64,000 nt of DNA from Gaetbulibacter_B jejuensis (GCF_039524015.1 NZ_BAAAGF010000001.1:1116001-1180000), one strand, 5' to 3'. Positions 44,372 to 53,600 are shown, counted from the first letter of the stretch. Numbers and translations are program-made. The notes: generated from the letters alone by a model not told the origin.

Positions 44372-44397
44372 CTCCCAACAGATTTTTCTGTTGGGAG
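44372..44397 (+). terminator. Terminator of the LRR gene
   Basis: CTCCCAACAGA / TCTGTTGGGAG with a short T loop, then T-rich sequence. Confidence 0.85.
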
Positions 44398-44415
44398 TTT
44401 TATTTTGAATAAAGT

Positions 44416-44445
44416 TTTGTAATCAAAAAAAACGTATTATATTTG
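44416..44445 (+). promoter_or_regulatory. Promoter of the initiator tRNA gene
   Basis: TTTG at 44416-44419, an 18-bp spacer, then TATATTTG at 44438-44445. This is a full match to the Bacteroidota TTTG-N18-20-TAnnTTTG promoter and begins 41 bp upstream of the tRNA. Confidence 0.75.
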
Positions 44446-44456
44446 CAGTCCAATAT

Positions 44457-46129
<1,673 letters not shown>

Positions 46130-46135
46130 AGAGGT

Positions 46136-46303
46136 TTATTTTACCGAATCATAGATGAGTTTAGTAATTTGATATAAACTCAAAGCCAATTCGTTTTTTT
46201 GTTCTTCATTTAATTCATTGAACTTTACTGACAGGTGCTCTTCAAGTTCGGTATTATCTAATAAATGTTGTCGTTGTAATTCCTGTAGCGATTTTCGGCC
46301 CAT
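46136..46303 (-). CDS. Small 55-residue protein between regulator and recombinase
   Basis: ATG-initiated ORF, MGRKSLQELQRQHLLDN...KLIYDSVK, charged and helical, ending 6 bp before the recombinase start. A second short frame (46366 to about 46253, 37 codons, MKIKVEHIRFLNIQ) overlaps its 5' end in another frame and starts 2 bp after the regulator stop; I prefer the 55-residue one for its length and helical character. Position suggests an accessory of the recombinase, for example a directionality factor. No homologue recognised. Confidence 0.5.
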   Translation of the reverse strand: MGRKSLQELQRQHLLDNTELEEHLSVKFNELNEEQKNELALSLYQITKLIYDSVK

Positions 46304-46368
46304 AACGAGATAGGATTAAATCGGGCTGTATATTCAGGAACCGAATATGTTCTACTTTGATCTTCATT

Positions 46369-47229
46369 TTATTTAGTAATTAAAGTTAACTTGTAGTTGT
46401 CTTGACTTCTTGGGTCAATTAAAAGCTTACTCCCTTTTGGTATTTTATTCCTTATAAAGAAATCTGACAGCTCTTCTTGCCTAACATGTTTTTCTGTTAT
46501 CGTCTTGGGCTTTATCCGTCCATTATCAAATGCGATTTCAACCACTTTAGGTTTTTTGAACAATACAATTTCTCTTATTTGATTTTCTATACTGCTGAGA
46601 TATTTCAAGTTCTTGTTTTTGATGTTTAGATCGATACTAATAATTTTTGATAATTTGTCCAATATCGGAATTGAAATTATCGGATACTTAAATGTCAGAC
46701 TACTTAGTTTTAAAAATTGATAGTTATTATTACTTAGAAAAACATGTTCATCTGTAAGAGGACTGTATATGATGTAATGTGGTTGGCTAATGTTGGCTAT
46801 ACACGACTTAAGCGTATCTGTAAAATGATTTATCTCTTCCCTCAAGGTGTCCATAACCATTTCGTTTGATAGTAGGCTTTTAAGATTCATTTTTCCAATT
46901 TCTGAAAGACCAGACTTTTTTGAATTAATGTTCTTCAGTATTACCTGATCTGCATATTTGTTTTCTTTTGGGACATCCCAAACTTTATATGATAGTATCT
47001 TTAGCTTTTCAGTGCTGACTCCAATGTCATTGAGTTCCTTAATTATCATTATCCAAATAGCTTCTGGAATATTCATACGTCCATGTTTTTGATGTGTCTC
47101 AAAGAAATAGGGGATTACCTTGTTATCTCTCCAATAGGAAACCTGTCTTGATTTTAGCCTTAAATCTTTAGGGAGTATATATTTTTCGTAGAAAGATTCT
47201 CCGAATTCTATATGGAATTGGTCAGTCAT
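46369..47229 (-). CDS. MerR-like DNA-binding protein of the element
   Basis: A 286-residue protein whose first 80 residues resemble a MerR winged helix (LRLKSRQVSYWRDNKVIPYFFETHQKHGRMNIPEAIWIMIIKELNDIGVSTEKLK): a helix-turn-helix ending in SYWRDNKVIPYF, then a wing and a further helix. The rest is a long domain of unknown type with no cysteines suited to metal sensing. It lies upstream of the recombinase and opposite the 47308 gene, and a palindrome sits 11 bp before its start, so it probably represses the divergent promoters, as element-borne regulators often do. Confidence 0.65.
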   Translation of the reverse strand: MTDQFHIEFGESFYEKYILPKDLRLKSRQVSYWRDNKVIPYFFETHQKHGRMNIPEAIWIMIIKELNDIGVSTEKLKILSYKVWDVPKENKYADQVILKNINSKKSGLSEIGKMNLKSLLSNEMVMDTLREEINHFTDTLKSCIANISQPHYIIYSPLTDEHVFLSNNNYQFLKLSSLTFKYPIISIPILDKLSKIISIDLNIKNKNLKYLSSIENQIREIVLFKKPKVVEIAFDNGRIKPKTITEKHVRQEELSDFFIRNKIPKGSKLLIDPRSQDNYKLTLITK

Positions 47230-47239
47230 AATTATTAAA

Positions 47240-47255
47240 TTTACACAAATGTAAA
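47240..47255. promoter_or_regulatory. Palindrome in the divergent promoter (candidate operator)
   Basis: TTTACA-CAAA-TGTAAA, a 6-bp inverted repeat, 11 bp upstream of the MerR-like gene and 53 bp upstream of the 47308 gene. A similar TTTGTAAATATT half recurs at 47279-47291. Confidence 0.5.
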
Positions 47256-47275
47256 TATTAAATATTAAATATAAC

Positions 47276-47283
47276 TATATTTG
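47276..47283 (+). promoter_or_regulatory. -7 box for the 47308 gene
   Basis: TATATTTG fits TAnnTTTG and lies 24 bp upstream of the ATG. Confidence 0.5.
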
Positions 47284-47307
47284 TAAATATTATTTAAACG
47301 AATTACT

Positions 47308-47679
47308 ATGAAAAATAAAATTGAAAAGCGCACTTGTCCCTATAGTGGAGAAGAGTTTGTTCCAAAAAGATCAAACCAGGTTTTTGCGAATGACAAATAC
47401 AGAATAGCCCATAATAATAAAAAGAATAATGATAAACGAAAGCTATTAGCTTCAATTAATAAACCATTGTTAAAGAACTTTGATGTATTTAGTGAGATTG
47501 TTGGTGATGAACCATATAAAATCGCACATAAAGAGTTTTTAAGAGGAGCTGGATTCAACTTTTCTGTTTTTACGCACCTATTTAAAGAAGAAAACATTAA
47601 CAAATACTGTTATTCGGTTTATCATTTTTATTATTTTAAGGTTGATGAGAATTATTATAAAATTGTAAACAATGGTTGA
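47308..47679 (+). CDS. Small zinc-ribbon-like protein of the element
   Basis: A 123-residue protein with an N-terminal KRTCPYSGEEFVPKRSNQVFANDKYRIAHNN segment, the pattern of a short treble-clef or zinc-ribbon-like motif common in Bacteroidota mobile elements, followed by a basic region (KKNNDKRKLL). The remaining half (about 45-123) is Tyr/Phe-rich with no known domain. Its end overlaps the next gene by 8 bp. It may be a DNA-binding protein; function unknown. Confidence 0.65.
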   Translation: MKNKIEKRTCPYSGEEFVPKRSNQVFANDKYRIAHNNKKNNDKRKLLASINKPLLKNFDVFSEIVGDEPYKIAHKEFLRGAGFNFSVFTHLFKEENINKYCYSVYHFYYFKVDENYYKIVNNG

Positions 47680-47893
47680 TATAGATTTAGAGAATATTCA
47701 AATGCTAACTCCCAAAGATATTGATACGGTAGAACTGACCAATGTTAAACAGATAAAGTCTCAGAATACATATTTAAAATATGGATTAATTATAAGCGGT
47801 TTTATTTTTGTTGGTTTTTTGGCTTATAACATGCACAAAAAGAATAACCTTAGAAGAAACACTGGGACATTAGATGAAAATTATTTTTCGTAA
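47672..47893 (+). CDS. Small single-helix membrane protein of the element
   Basis: A 73-residue protein with one membrane helix (about residues 36-54, YGLIISGFIFVGFLAYNM) followed by a basic tail. It overlaps the 47308 gene by 8 bp and is convergent with the CBASS-like operon. It could be an accessory of either the element or the defence operon; nothing links it clearly to either. Confidence 0.6.
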   Translation: MVDIDLENIQMLTPKDIDTVELTNVKQIKSQNTYLKYGLIISGFIFVGFLAYNMHKKNNLRRNTGTLDENYFS

Positions 47894-47933
47894 TCGGTAA
47901 TTAAATAAAATAAAAATGGAGTTTAAATATTAT

Positions 47934-48758
47934 TTAAATTTCTTCATCTAATTTTTCCCCAATATTGTCTAGGTATTCTTTCAGGTTGATTGCTGGTATA
48001 GTACCTATTGCTTGTTGTAAATACCTTGTTAATTGAAAAAAGAATGTAACCATTGAATTATCAGCCTTACTAAACTTTATGCTTTTGAATGTTCTATTGT
48101 TATAAAATTCTAAGTAAGCTTTATGTCCAGCATCAATTATTTCATCGTTCGGGTCGTAATCGACATAAAAACTTCCGTAATCTGCAATACATCCCAAATC
48201 TATCGTTTTTAGCTTTGTTTGATTTTGAATATGCCCTTTAATCGTACTGTTATTATTCCTAGTATAAGTATTCGTACTGCAAAGAATACCCCCGATAATT
48301 TTGGTTAATGGTCTCGCTGGTCTAGCAATTCCACCATTAATAAACCCTGCTGCTTTTCTTTTAAGAACTCTTACACTTTCAATTTTTTCAGCCGAGTACT
48401 CAATATAATTTTTGTCATCAACATTTCCCTTAATATCAGGCTTTACTTCAAAAACTGCATAAACTCCTTCCGCAGGTATGTAATGAAACCCATTTTGAGT
48501 AAAAATGAAGGGAGTGTACCAGTTATCATAAATTACTATATCCATTTGATGGCTAGTGTTGCCTTCCGAATCTATTACAATCGCCTTATCCACATTATAT
48601 CTATTTGGTAAATAAGTTCTAAGCCATTCAATCCAAGCATTTTCTAATGAGTCTCCTTTGGAGCCAGGGTGGGTAATAAACTCTCTATTTGTATTTAGTT
48701 GGGCAATCATTTGTTTTTGAAGCCCAGCGAACAGTAATTTTATATCTATTTTACTCAT
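47934..48758 (-). CDS. DUF6602 protein, PD-(D/E)XK-nuclease-like, candidate CBASS effector
   Basis: A 274-residue protein matching the DUF6602 pattern: HPGSKGDSLENAWIEWLRTYLPNRYNVDKAIVIDSEG, HQMDIVIYDNWYTP and GVYAVFEVK. Read as a PD-(D/E)XK nuclease core these give Glu39, Asp73, Glu104 and Lys106 in the correct order and spacing. Its start overlaps the JAMM gene by 8 bp, so it is the fourth gene of the operon. No SAVED, TM or phospholipase effector is present, so by position this is the likely nucleotide-activated killer. Effector role is inference; nuclease fold is motif-based. Confidence 0.75.
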   Translation of the reverse strand: MSKIDIKLLFAGLQKQMIAQLNTNREFITHPGSKGDSLENAWIEWLRTYLPNRYNVDKAIVIDSEGNTSHQMDIVIYDNWYTPFIFTQNGFHYIPAEGVYAVFEVKPDIKGNVDDKNYIEYSAEKIESVRVLKRKAAGFINGGIARPARPLTKIIGGILCSTNTYTRNNNSTIKGHIQNQTKLKTIDLGCIADYGSFYVDYDPNDEIIDAGHKAYLEFYNNRTFKSIKFSKADNSMVTFFFQLTRYLQQAIGTIPAINLKEYLDNIGEKLDEEI

Positions 48759-49215
48759 AAGGAATTAATTTTTTGTTATCGTAAATGTAAAAGGTTGCTT
48801 GGTTAAGCTGCTTTTCTGAAATACCCAAAATGAGTAAAACAGGGTTCTTAATATTAACACTTGGGGATGCTTCAATGTTAATCATTGCGTTTAAATCGGT
48901 TTCACTAAAGCCAGTACTTCCATTCGGGTGAGTGTGCCATTCACCAACATAATATTCTTTTTTCTTTTTGAATAATTTAGAAAAAAAAGACTTCATCCCT
49001 TTAGAACTTCTTTCAAATAAATACCTGCTTCCTTTATAGCTTTTTGGGAGAATATAATCGGTTATAAATAATGTTCTGTAATCATCTGAATATTTACCAA
49101 TTAAAAATCCGCCAAACTCATTCGGAAAATGGACTATTCCCGTGTTACCAATTTTTTCTAGTAACTCTTGGTCTATTATTAGTTCTACTTTTCTATGCTT
49201 ATTGTACAGCTTCAA
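48751..49215 (-). CDS. JAMM/MPN isopeptidase, Cap3-like
   Basis: A 154-residue JAB/JAMM-domain protein. The zinc motif is complete: Glu34 (NEFGG), HTHP (His94, His96) and SETD (Ser104, Asp107), in the segment GEWHTHPNGSTGFSETDLNAM. In type II CBASS, Cap3 removes CD-NTase conjugates made by Cap2. It overlaps the E2-E1 gene by 4 bp (ATGA) and the DUF6602 gene by 8 bp. Confidence 0.88.
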   Translation of the reverse strand: MKLYNKHRKVELIIDQELLEKIGNTGIVHFPNEFGGFLIGKYSDDYRTLFITDYILPKSYKGSRYLFERSSKGMKSFFSKLFKKKKEYYVGEWHTHPNGSTGFSETDLNAMINIEASPSVNIKNPVLLILGISEKQLNQATFYIYDNKKLIPYE

Positions 49216-50861
49216 TACTCTACTATTTTTAAGTTGGAAGAATCACTTTCAATAATAAAGTTGTTTTTTCTCAAACCAGTTTCATACAAATGATGAATAT
49301 GTTTTATCGCCATTTGAACTAATAATGATATGTCATTATAGGATGCTTTGAAAGTTGGACTCCAACAACCAGTTGGGTTATATAAATCAGATGTATCATT
49401 TTCTAAAACATTCATAAACTGATTCATTACAAAGTTGTAGATATTGGGGTTAAAGGCGCAAACCAATTCTTTTGCAAAGTTTGTAATAGAAAGGTTTATC
49501 AAATCACATTTTATATCGAGCGAATCAAGAATGTACATAAGGTCATTGTCTGTTGTGCAATCAAAAACTAAGTCGTATTGATTTAGGCCTTTTTCAAAAC
49601 TGCTTTTTGCTCCTTTTTCTTTGTGGTATAACTTTATGATACCTTGAAAATAGTCCTTCTCAACAATGCTGGTTTCAACAAATGGAGAAATCGTACCTAG
49701 AATAATTTTAAGTTCTTCGGTTTTATCCATCAATCCAGTATTAAATTGATATTCTGACCGACATACATTTTCTGGTTCCTTAATGTCATAATCTGCAATA
49801 TCAATGAACTTACAACCGCATCTTGTTAGTGTTTTAGCAACCATACTTCCTAATGCACCAACTCCTATAATCAGTATTTTCTCTTCAATAAAGTTTTGTG
49901 AAAAAGAACCTCTTCCGAAAAAATACTTGTATGAAGAATTTCTAGTGATACCCCAATTTATATCTAATTCGTTTCTTGGAGTTGTTATCCATTCTTTGTT
50001 TGGTAATTGATACCCTATAATCGGAAAATCACCTATTTCCAATAAAGCAACTTGCCAATGTATATTGACTTCATCAATTTTATACCCAAAAAAAACAGGG
50101 AACAACTTCCCTCTTTCTTTGATGGATTTTTTTTGAAATTCGAGTAGAAAATTTAAAAATGCTTCGGGAAGGTGGTCTTGTAAATCTAACCATTTAGTAA
50201 AAATGAATTTGCCATAGGTAGCGGGGGGCGTTTCAATATATAAATAAGCGCCAGTATATGAAATGCCCATATTCTTATAAAGATTGCTCCATTGGCAATC
50301 TAATTGTTCGCCACTTCTTCTAATAAATCTTTGAACTATATGGTTTGAAATTGAATCGCCTCTAAACCCTCCAGTTTGAAGTGCGGTAATAGTTACATCT
50401 CCAAAATCTCCTTTTTCAAAGCTATGCCCAGTATCTGTAAACAGAAATGAGCGATACTGATTGTTTATTAATTTTTCATCAACTATAATATGTTCGTAAT
50501 GGTCATCTTGGTCTTTATTGATGAAGTATTTAACTATCCAATTCTTCAAAGAATGGAAATCATAATTTAGCTTTGATTTTAAATTTGTGTGATGCGATGT
50601 GTGAATACATATAGCACCATCTCCCATTACGTGCCTATACTCTAATAGATTCAAATTTTTAAACTTTATAGAATCTGAATCATAATTTTTTAAAGGATAG
50701 CATTTGAATACCTCTACAGTAAATTCTAAAGGGGTTGATAGCTCTTTGAAAGATATTTTAACCTTTCCCTTTATTAGTAGATTTTCCTCTACAAAATCAT
50801 AGACTTTTTCAACAAATGGAATATCGCTAATGAGTTTTGTAACATCATCCAAAAACCCCAT
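49212..50861 (-). CDS. E2-E1 fusion, Cap2-like ubiquitin-transfer enzyme
   Basis: A 549-residue two-part protein. The N-terminal region (about 40-130) is E2-like, with GAICIHTS giving a candidate catalytic Cys85 and the LKNWIVKYF helix after it. The C-terminal ThiF/E1 adenylation domain (about 325-549) has the nucleotide loop IIGVGALGSMVAKTL (332-346), DYDIKEPENVCRSEYQF, and GCWSPTFKAS near residue 498, where Cap2 carries its E1 Cys (here Cys499). In type II CBASS this enzyme joins the CD-NTase C-terminus to a target. It starts directly after the CD-NTase stop codon. Confidence 0.87.
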   Translation of the reverse strand: MGFLDDVTKLISDIPFVEKVYDFVEENLLIKGKVKISFKELSTPLEFTVEVFKCYPLKNYDSDSIKFKNLNLLEYRHVMGDGAICIHTSHHTNLKSKLNYDFHSLKNWIVKYFINKDQDDHYEHIIVDEKLINNQYRSFLFTDTGHSFEKGDFGDVTITALQTGGFRGDSISNHIVQRFIRRSGEQLDCQWSNLYKNMGISYTGAYLYIETPPATYGKFIFTKWLDLQDHLPEAFLNFLLEFQKKSIKERGKLFPVFFGYKIDEVNIHWQVALLEIGDFPIIGYQLPNKEWITTPRNELDINWGITRNSSYKYFFGRGSFSQNFIEEKILIIGVGALGSMVAKTLTRCGCKFIDIADYDIKEPENVCRSEYQFNTGLMDKTEELKIILGTISPFVETSIVEKDYFQGIIKLYHKEKGAKSSFEKGLNQYDLVFDCTTDNDLMYILDSLDIKCDLINLSITNFAKELVCAFNPNIYNFVMNQFMNVLENDTSDLYNPTGCWSPTFKASYNDISLLVQMAIKHIHHLYETGLRKNNFIIESDSSNLKIVEY

Positions 50862-51827
50862 TTATCCGAATCGTTCATTTTTTGGTGGTGTAGAATAGGC
50901 TGTTCCCTTAGTTTTTATTCCGTAACCGCTGCTACTTGATGATTTGTCATCATCTTCAAAATCTTTATTTGTTGGAAAATAACTTTTGATATTATCACTA
51001 TTATTATTAATCCTTTCAAGTATCGTTTCCATTCTGTTTGATAAATTGGTCTTTTCCCAACTCTCCAAGGTGTTCATTAAATCATTGTTGCTGTTTCCTG
51101 GGTCAATTAACTTAAACCCATCTTCTACAACTTTATCCTTAATATACTCCATCACTTTCTCCAATTTTTCCCAAAGATTGCCCGAAATACTTTCCTTATC
51201 AAAGGCTTTTATCGTAATAAGTTCTAATAAAAAGGATTTGTATTCTTTACCATTGTTGTTATTCCATATTTTTAATAAACGAATAATTTTTCTTTCGTTT
51301 TCTTTAGCTTTTATATGGTCAATTTGCGCTTGGATGTTAGTTTGTATATAAGTGCTGCTTGAGAAAATCCCATATCTGCTGTAAACGAAAAGATTTAACT
51401 TATTGTCTTCGGAATATTGGTCTTGATTAAGTTCTCTCCCCGGAACAATATCTAAGCTAATTACATCTCCATCGTCATCTTCATCAAAAATTATCCCGAT
51501 CGATACTTTTTGTTTTCTTATTTGGGCAACTTCACCGTATTCATCATAGAGGAAATCATAAAGGCTATCAAACATTTTATCAAGAGTCTCGAATGAATCT
51601 CTTTTAAAAGGTACAACTACGTCTAAATCAAATTTTGTATTTATTGCAGTATGCTTTTTGAATGAACCCGAATCAAAAGGGTTGTATATATTAGAACCGT
51701 AGTGAGATTCTAAAGCTTCTTTTACTTCATTTCTTTTGGTCTTGAATTTGTCCACTAGATTCTGAACGTGTGTCATTCGATGTGTCTCTAGTACGTTTTG
51801 CAGGTGTTCTTGTTTGTTTGTTGCCAT
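50862..51827 (-). CDS. CD-NTase-like nucleotidyltransferase (CBASS cyclase)
   Basis: A 321-residue polymerase-beta-fold nucleotidyltransferase. The active site is complete: Gly54-Ser55 (SGSFKKHTAINTKFDLDVVV), Asp67 and Asp69, then Asp126 in ISLDIVPGR, with the GS-x11-DxD spacing of CD-NTases. The C-terminal tail is flexible, Ser/Asp-rich, and ends ...NERFG, a terminal glycine as needed for Cap2-mediated conjugation. It begins the four-gene operon. The nucleotide product cannot be read from the sequence. A different role as a toxin-type nucleotidyltransferase is possible but less likely given the neighbours. Confidence 0.83.
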   Translation of the reverse strand: MATNKQEHLQNVLETHRMTHVQNLVDKFKTKRNEVKEALESHYGSNIYNPFDSGSFKKHTAINTKFDLDVVVPFKRDSFETLDKMFDSLYDFLYDEYGEVAQIRKQKVSIGIIFDEDDDGDVISLDIVPGRELNQDQYSEDNKLNLFVYSRYGIFSSSTYIQTNIQAQIDHIKAKENERKIIRLLKIWNNNNGKEYKSFLLELITIKAFDKESISGNLWEKLEKVMEYIKDKVVEDGFKLIDPGNSNNDLMNTLESWEKTNLSNRMETILERINNNSDNIKSYFPTNKDFEDDDKSSSSSGYGIKTKGTAYSTPPKNERFG

Positions 51828-52134
51828 ATTCCTAATATTTTAAGAATTTGAGCATCAATAATGCTGCCAAATTCAATATCAGCTATTTATGTCAAAATAA
51901 TGATGGTAAATAATGCCAACTTGGCAGATATGTTATAAACTAAAAACAGAAAAAGTAATTACGTACACTAATTTTAAGCACATTAAACATTTGCAAATTT
52001 AATATTGGTTAAACAACTTTATCTATTTTAAAAACGCGTTAATTCGCTTTTAATATGTGTTAAAACAAATTGAAGTGAATTAAAGATGTTTCAAATAGCT
52101 TACATACGCTAGTTTTCTTGTTAGTTTATTGTAA
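51828..52134. other. Non-coding upstream region of the CBASS-like operon
   Basis: AT-rich, no ORF seen. On the minus strand TAAATTTG at 51994-52001 fits the -7 consensus, but no TTG box lies at a proper distance and the leader would be about 165 nt. I saw no copy of the tRNA attachment sequence here. Confidence 0.4.
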
Positions 52135-52380
52135 ATTAGACTTGTTGATAATCAACAAAAAGGACAATACATTCTAGACTTTGGTAATGAGAAAATTGTA
52201 CCACTCGAGTCATGGCCTAAGCAGGAACATTTCCCTTTCAACTTAAAAACTTATAACAGAACTGTTCAAGAAACACTTCAAGGAGATATAGAATCTTGTA
52301 TGGAGCTGATTATTTTAACAGGTTTTACGTCGCTTTTCCATCTTATTGATACTTTCGGAAATAAAGAACTCGAGAATTAA
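52135..52380 (+). pseudogene. Coding remnant, C-terminal fragment of an unrecognised protein
   Basis: An 81-codon open frame without a usable 5' start (a TAA precedes; the only ATG is near its middle). It reads RLVDNQQKGQYILDFGNEKIV...HFPFNLKTYNRTVQETLQGD...GNKELEN and has protein-like composition. It looks like the 3' end of a decayed gene. No family recognised. It lies between the defence operon and the biosynthetic cluster. Confidence 0.45.
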
Positions 52381-52710
52381 ATAACATTAAGATTATCTAA
52401 GATAAGTCCTAAAATATAGCTTTGCAAGAGTATGAACTATTCAATGATAGGATGGCCATTTTGGTCAAGGTTGCTGAAGAAGCTGAAAAAGCATAATATA
52501 TTTTTCAATATGCTCAATGAACTTTAAGTTACTAGGATTCAGAACAGTTCAAAGATGCTCTCAACACTTTTAGAGCCTTTTATCATTATTTTCATCAGCG
52601 TATTTGTAGGTTTTATATTGATTATTATATAATTGCCCGTGCTTAAGTTTTTGAGTAGCATTATTTAAAGTGTTGACGGTTATTATTTAAAAAAAATGAT
52701 TTTCTATAAA
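52381..52710. other. Remnant-rich intergenic stretch
   Basis: No intact gene seen. A 24-codon frame near 52420-52495 ends ...RMAILVKVAEEAEKA and a hydrophobic frame near 52550-52630 reads like a membrane segment; both are truncated. The region appears to be scar tissue from earlier insertions. Confidence 0.4.
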
Positions 52711-52728
52711 TATTACTAAAAAGTAATA
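52711..52728. promoter_or_regulatory. Hairpin in the leader of the biosynthetic cluster
   Basis: TATTACT-aaaa-AGTAATA, a perfect 7-bp stem, about 360 bp upstream of the NusG-like gene. No T-run follows. Confidence 0.4.
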
Positions 52729-52834
52729 ATCATTAAAACCAGAATTGTCCAGAATAGAAATGAGAAATATTGTAAAGGAATATTCGGAAATAAGGACAGA
52801 AAATTTATCGACATTAAAAATCACAAGTTTTTTT

Positions 52835-52878
52835 CAAGAGAATTACGGTTTTTCCACAAGAGAATTACGGTTTTTCCG
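52835..52878 (+). repeat. 22-bp tandem duplication in the leader region
   Basis: Two adjacent 22-bp units (52835-52856 and 52857-52878), identical except at the last base, each containing AGAATTACGGTTTTTCC. The unit is not a multiple of three, so it shifts any reading frame passing through; a 56-codon frame here (from the ATG at 52760) is therefore probably not an intact gene. Confidence 0.75.
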
Positions 52879-52883
52879 TAATT
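52863..52883. promoter_or_regulatory. Hairpin built from the second repeat unit
   Basis: AATTACGG-TTTTT-CCGTAATT, a perfect 8-bp stem with a T5 loop. Only the second repeat copy can form it. Located 205 bp before the NusG-like antiterminator gene, it is a candidate pause or loading site in the leader RNA. Confidence 0.5.
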
Positions 52884-53087
52884 ATTTAGTAGCACAAAAT
52901 TTTTTAATTATAAAATTTTGTCAGTAAGAAAAAAAATACAATATTTATTCTAAAGTAATGAATAGAATAGTCAAATTGCTGAAGATTTATGCCATTACTT
53001 AACAAAAATTTCCTTAAAAAAATTCTTTTTATGCAAGGCTTCATGTGAGTGAGGGAAGCGAAGCTATATTCTAATCTAACTTTATTT

Positions 53088-53600
53088 ATGAGCTTTAAAA
53101 TTGGCTGGTACGTTCTGTACGTAAAATCTCGTTGGGAAAAAAAAGTACATGAATCTTTGAATAATATCTCTTTGGAGTCTTTCTTACCATTAGTAAAAAC
53201 AACGCAGCAGTGGAGTGATAGAAGGAAGATAATACTTAAGCCATTATTTCCATCATATGTTTTTGTAAATATTAATTCTTCTTTAGAATTTCATAAAGCT
53301 TTAACGGTAAACGGGGCTTGTACTTATATTAGTTTTGGTAATGAATATGCTTGTGTTAACGAACAGGAAATTGATCAAATCAAACTGTTAGTTGGTGATG
53401 ACAATATAACCGATATAACAACTATTGTAGACCTACCTAAAATAGGGCAAACGAAAAAAATTAGCTACGGACCACTTAATGGTTTGGAGTGTGAAATTAT
53501 AAAGATAAACAATCTGAATAAAATTATTGTAAGGATAGATTCGTTACAACAAAATATTATGGCTACAGTACCTTTACACGTATTTGAGCCTGCTCTATAA
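53088..53600 (+). CDS. NusG-like transcription antiterminator (UpxY/RfaH/LoaP type)
   Basis: A 170-residue NusG paralogue starting at the ATG of MSFKIGWYVLYVKSRWEKKV; the GTG at 53049 is less likely. It has the NGN domain (WYVLYVKSRWEKKVHESL, LKPLFPSYVFVNIN) and a C-terminal KOW-like module (ISYGPLNGLECEIIKI). Specialised NusG proteins of this kind travel with RNA polymerase over one long operon and suppress termination. As first gene of the cluster it probably governs the downstream genes, which have large gaps between them. It is not the housekeeping nusG, which sits near secE and the ribosomal genes. Confidence 0.88.
   Translation: MSFKIGWYVLYVKSRWEKKVHESLNNISLESFLPLVKTTQQWSDRRKIILKPLFPSYVFVNINSSLEFHKALTVNGACTYISFGNEYACVNEQEIDQIKLLVGDDNITDITTIVDLPKIGQTKKISYGPLNGLECEIIKINNLNKIIVRIDSLQQNIMATVPLHVFEPAL

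Noticed and set aside
46369..47229. MerR-family metal sensor
   Set aside because: The helix-turn-helix looks MerR-like, but no metal-binding cysteines or typical dimerisation helix follow, so only the DNA-binding part is claimed.
47922..47938. AT-only hairpin at the end of the DUF6602 gene as a terminator
   Set aside because: The stem contains only A-T pairs and overlaps the stop codon; too weak to call.
52835..52878. CRISPR-like array
   Set aside because: Only two directly abutting 22-bp copies without spacers, and no cas genes.
52745..52927. A 60-codon frame in the leader of the biosynthetic cluster
   Set aside because: It runs through the 22-bp tandem duplication, which shifts the frame between copies, and has no recognisable pattern; treated as leader sequence.
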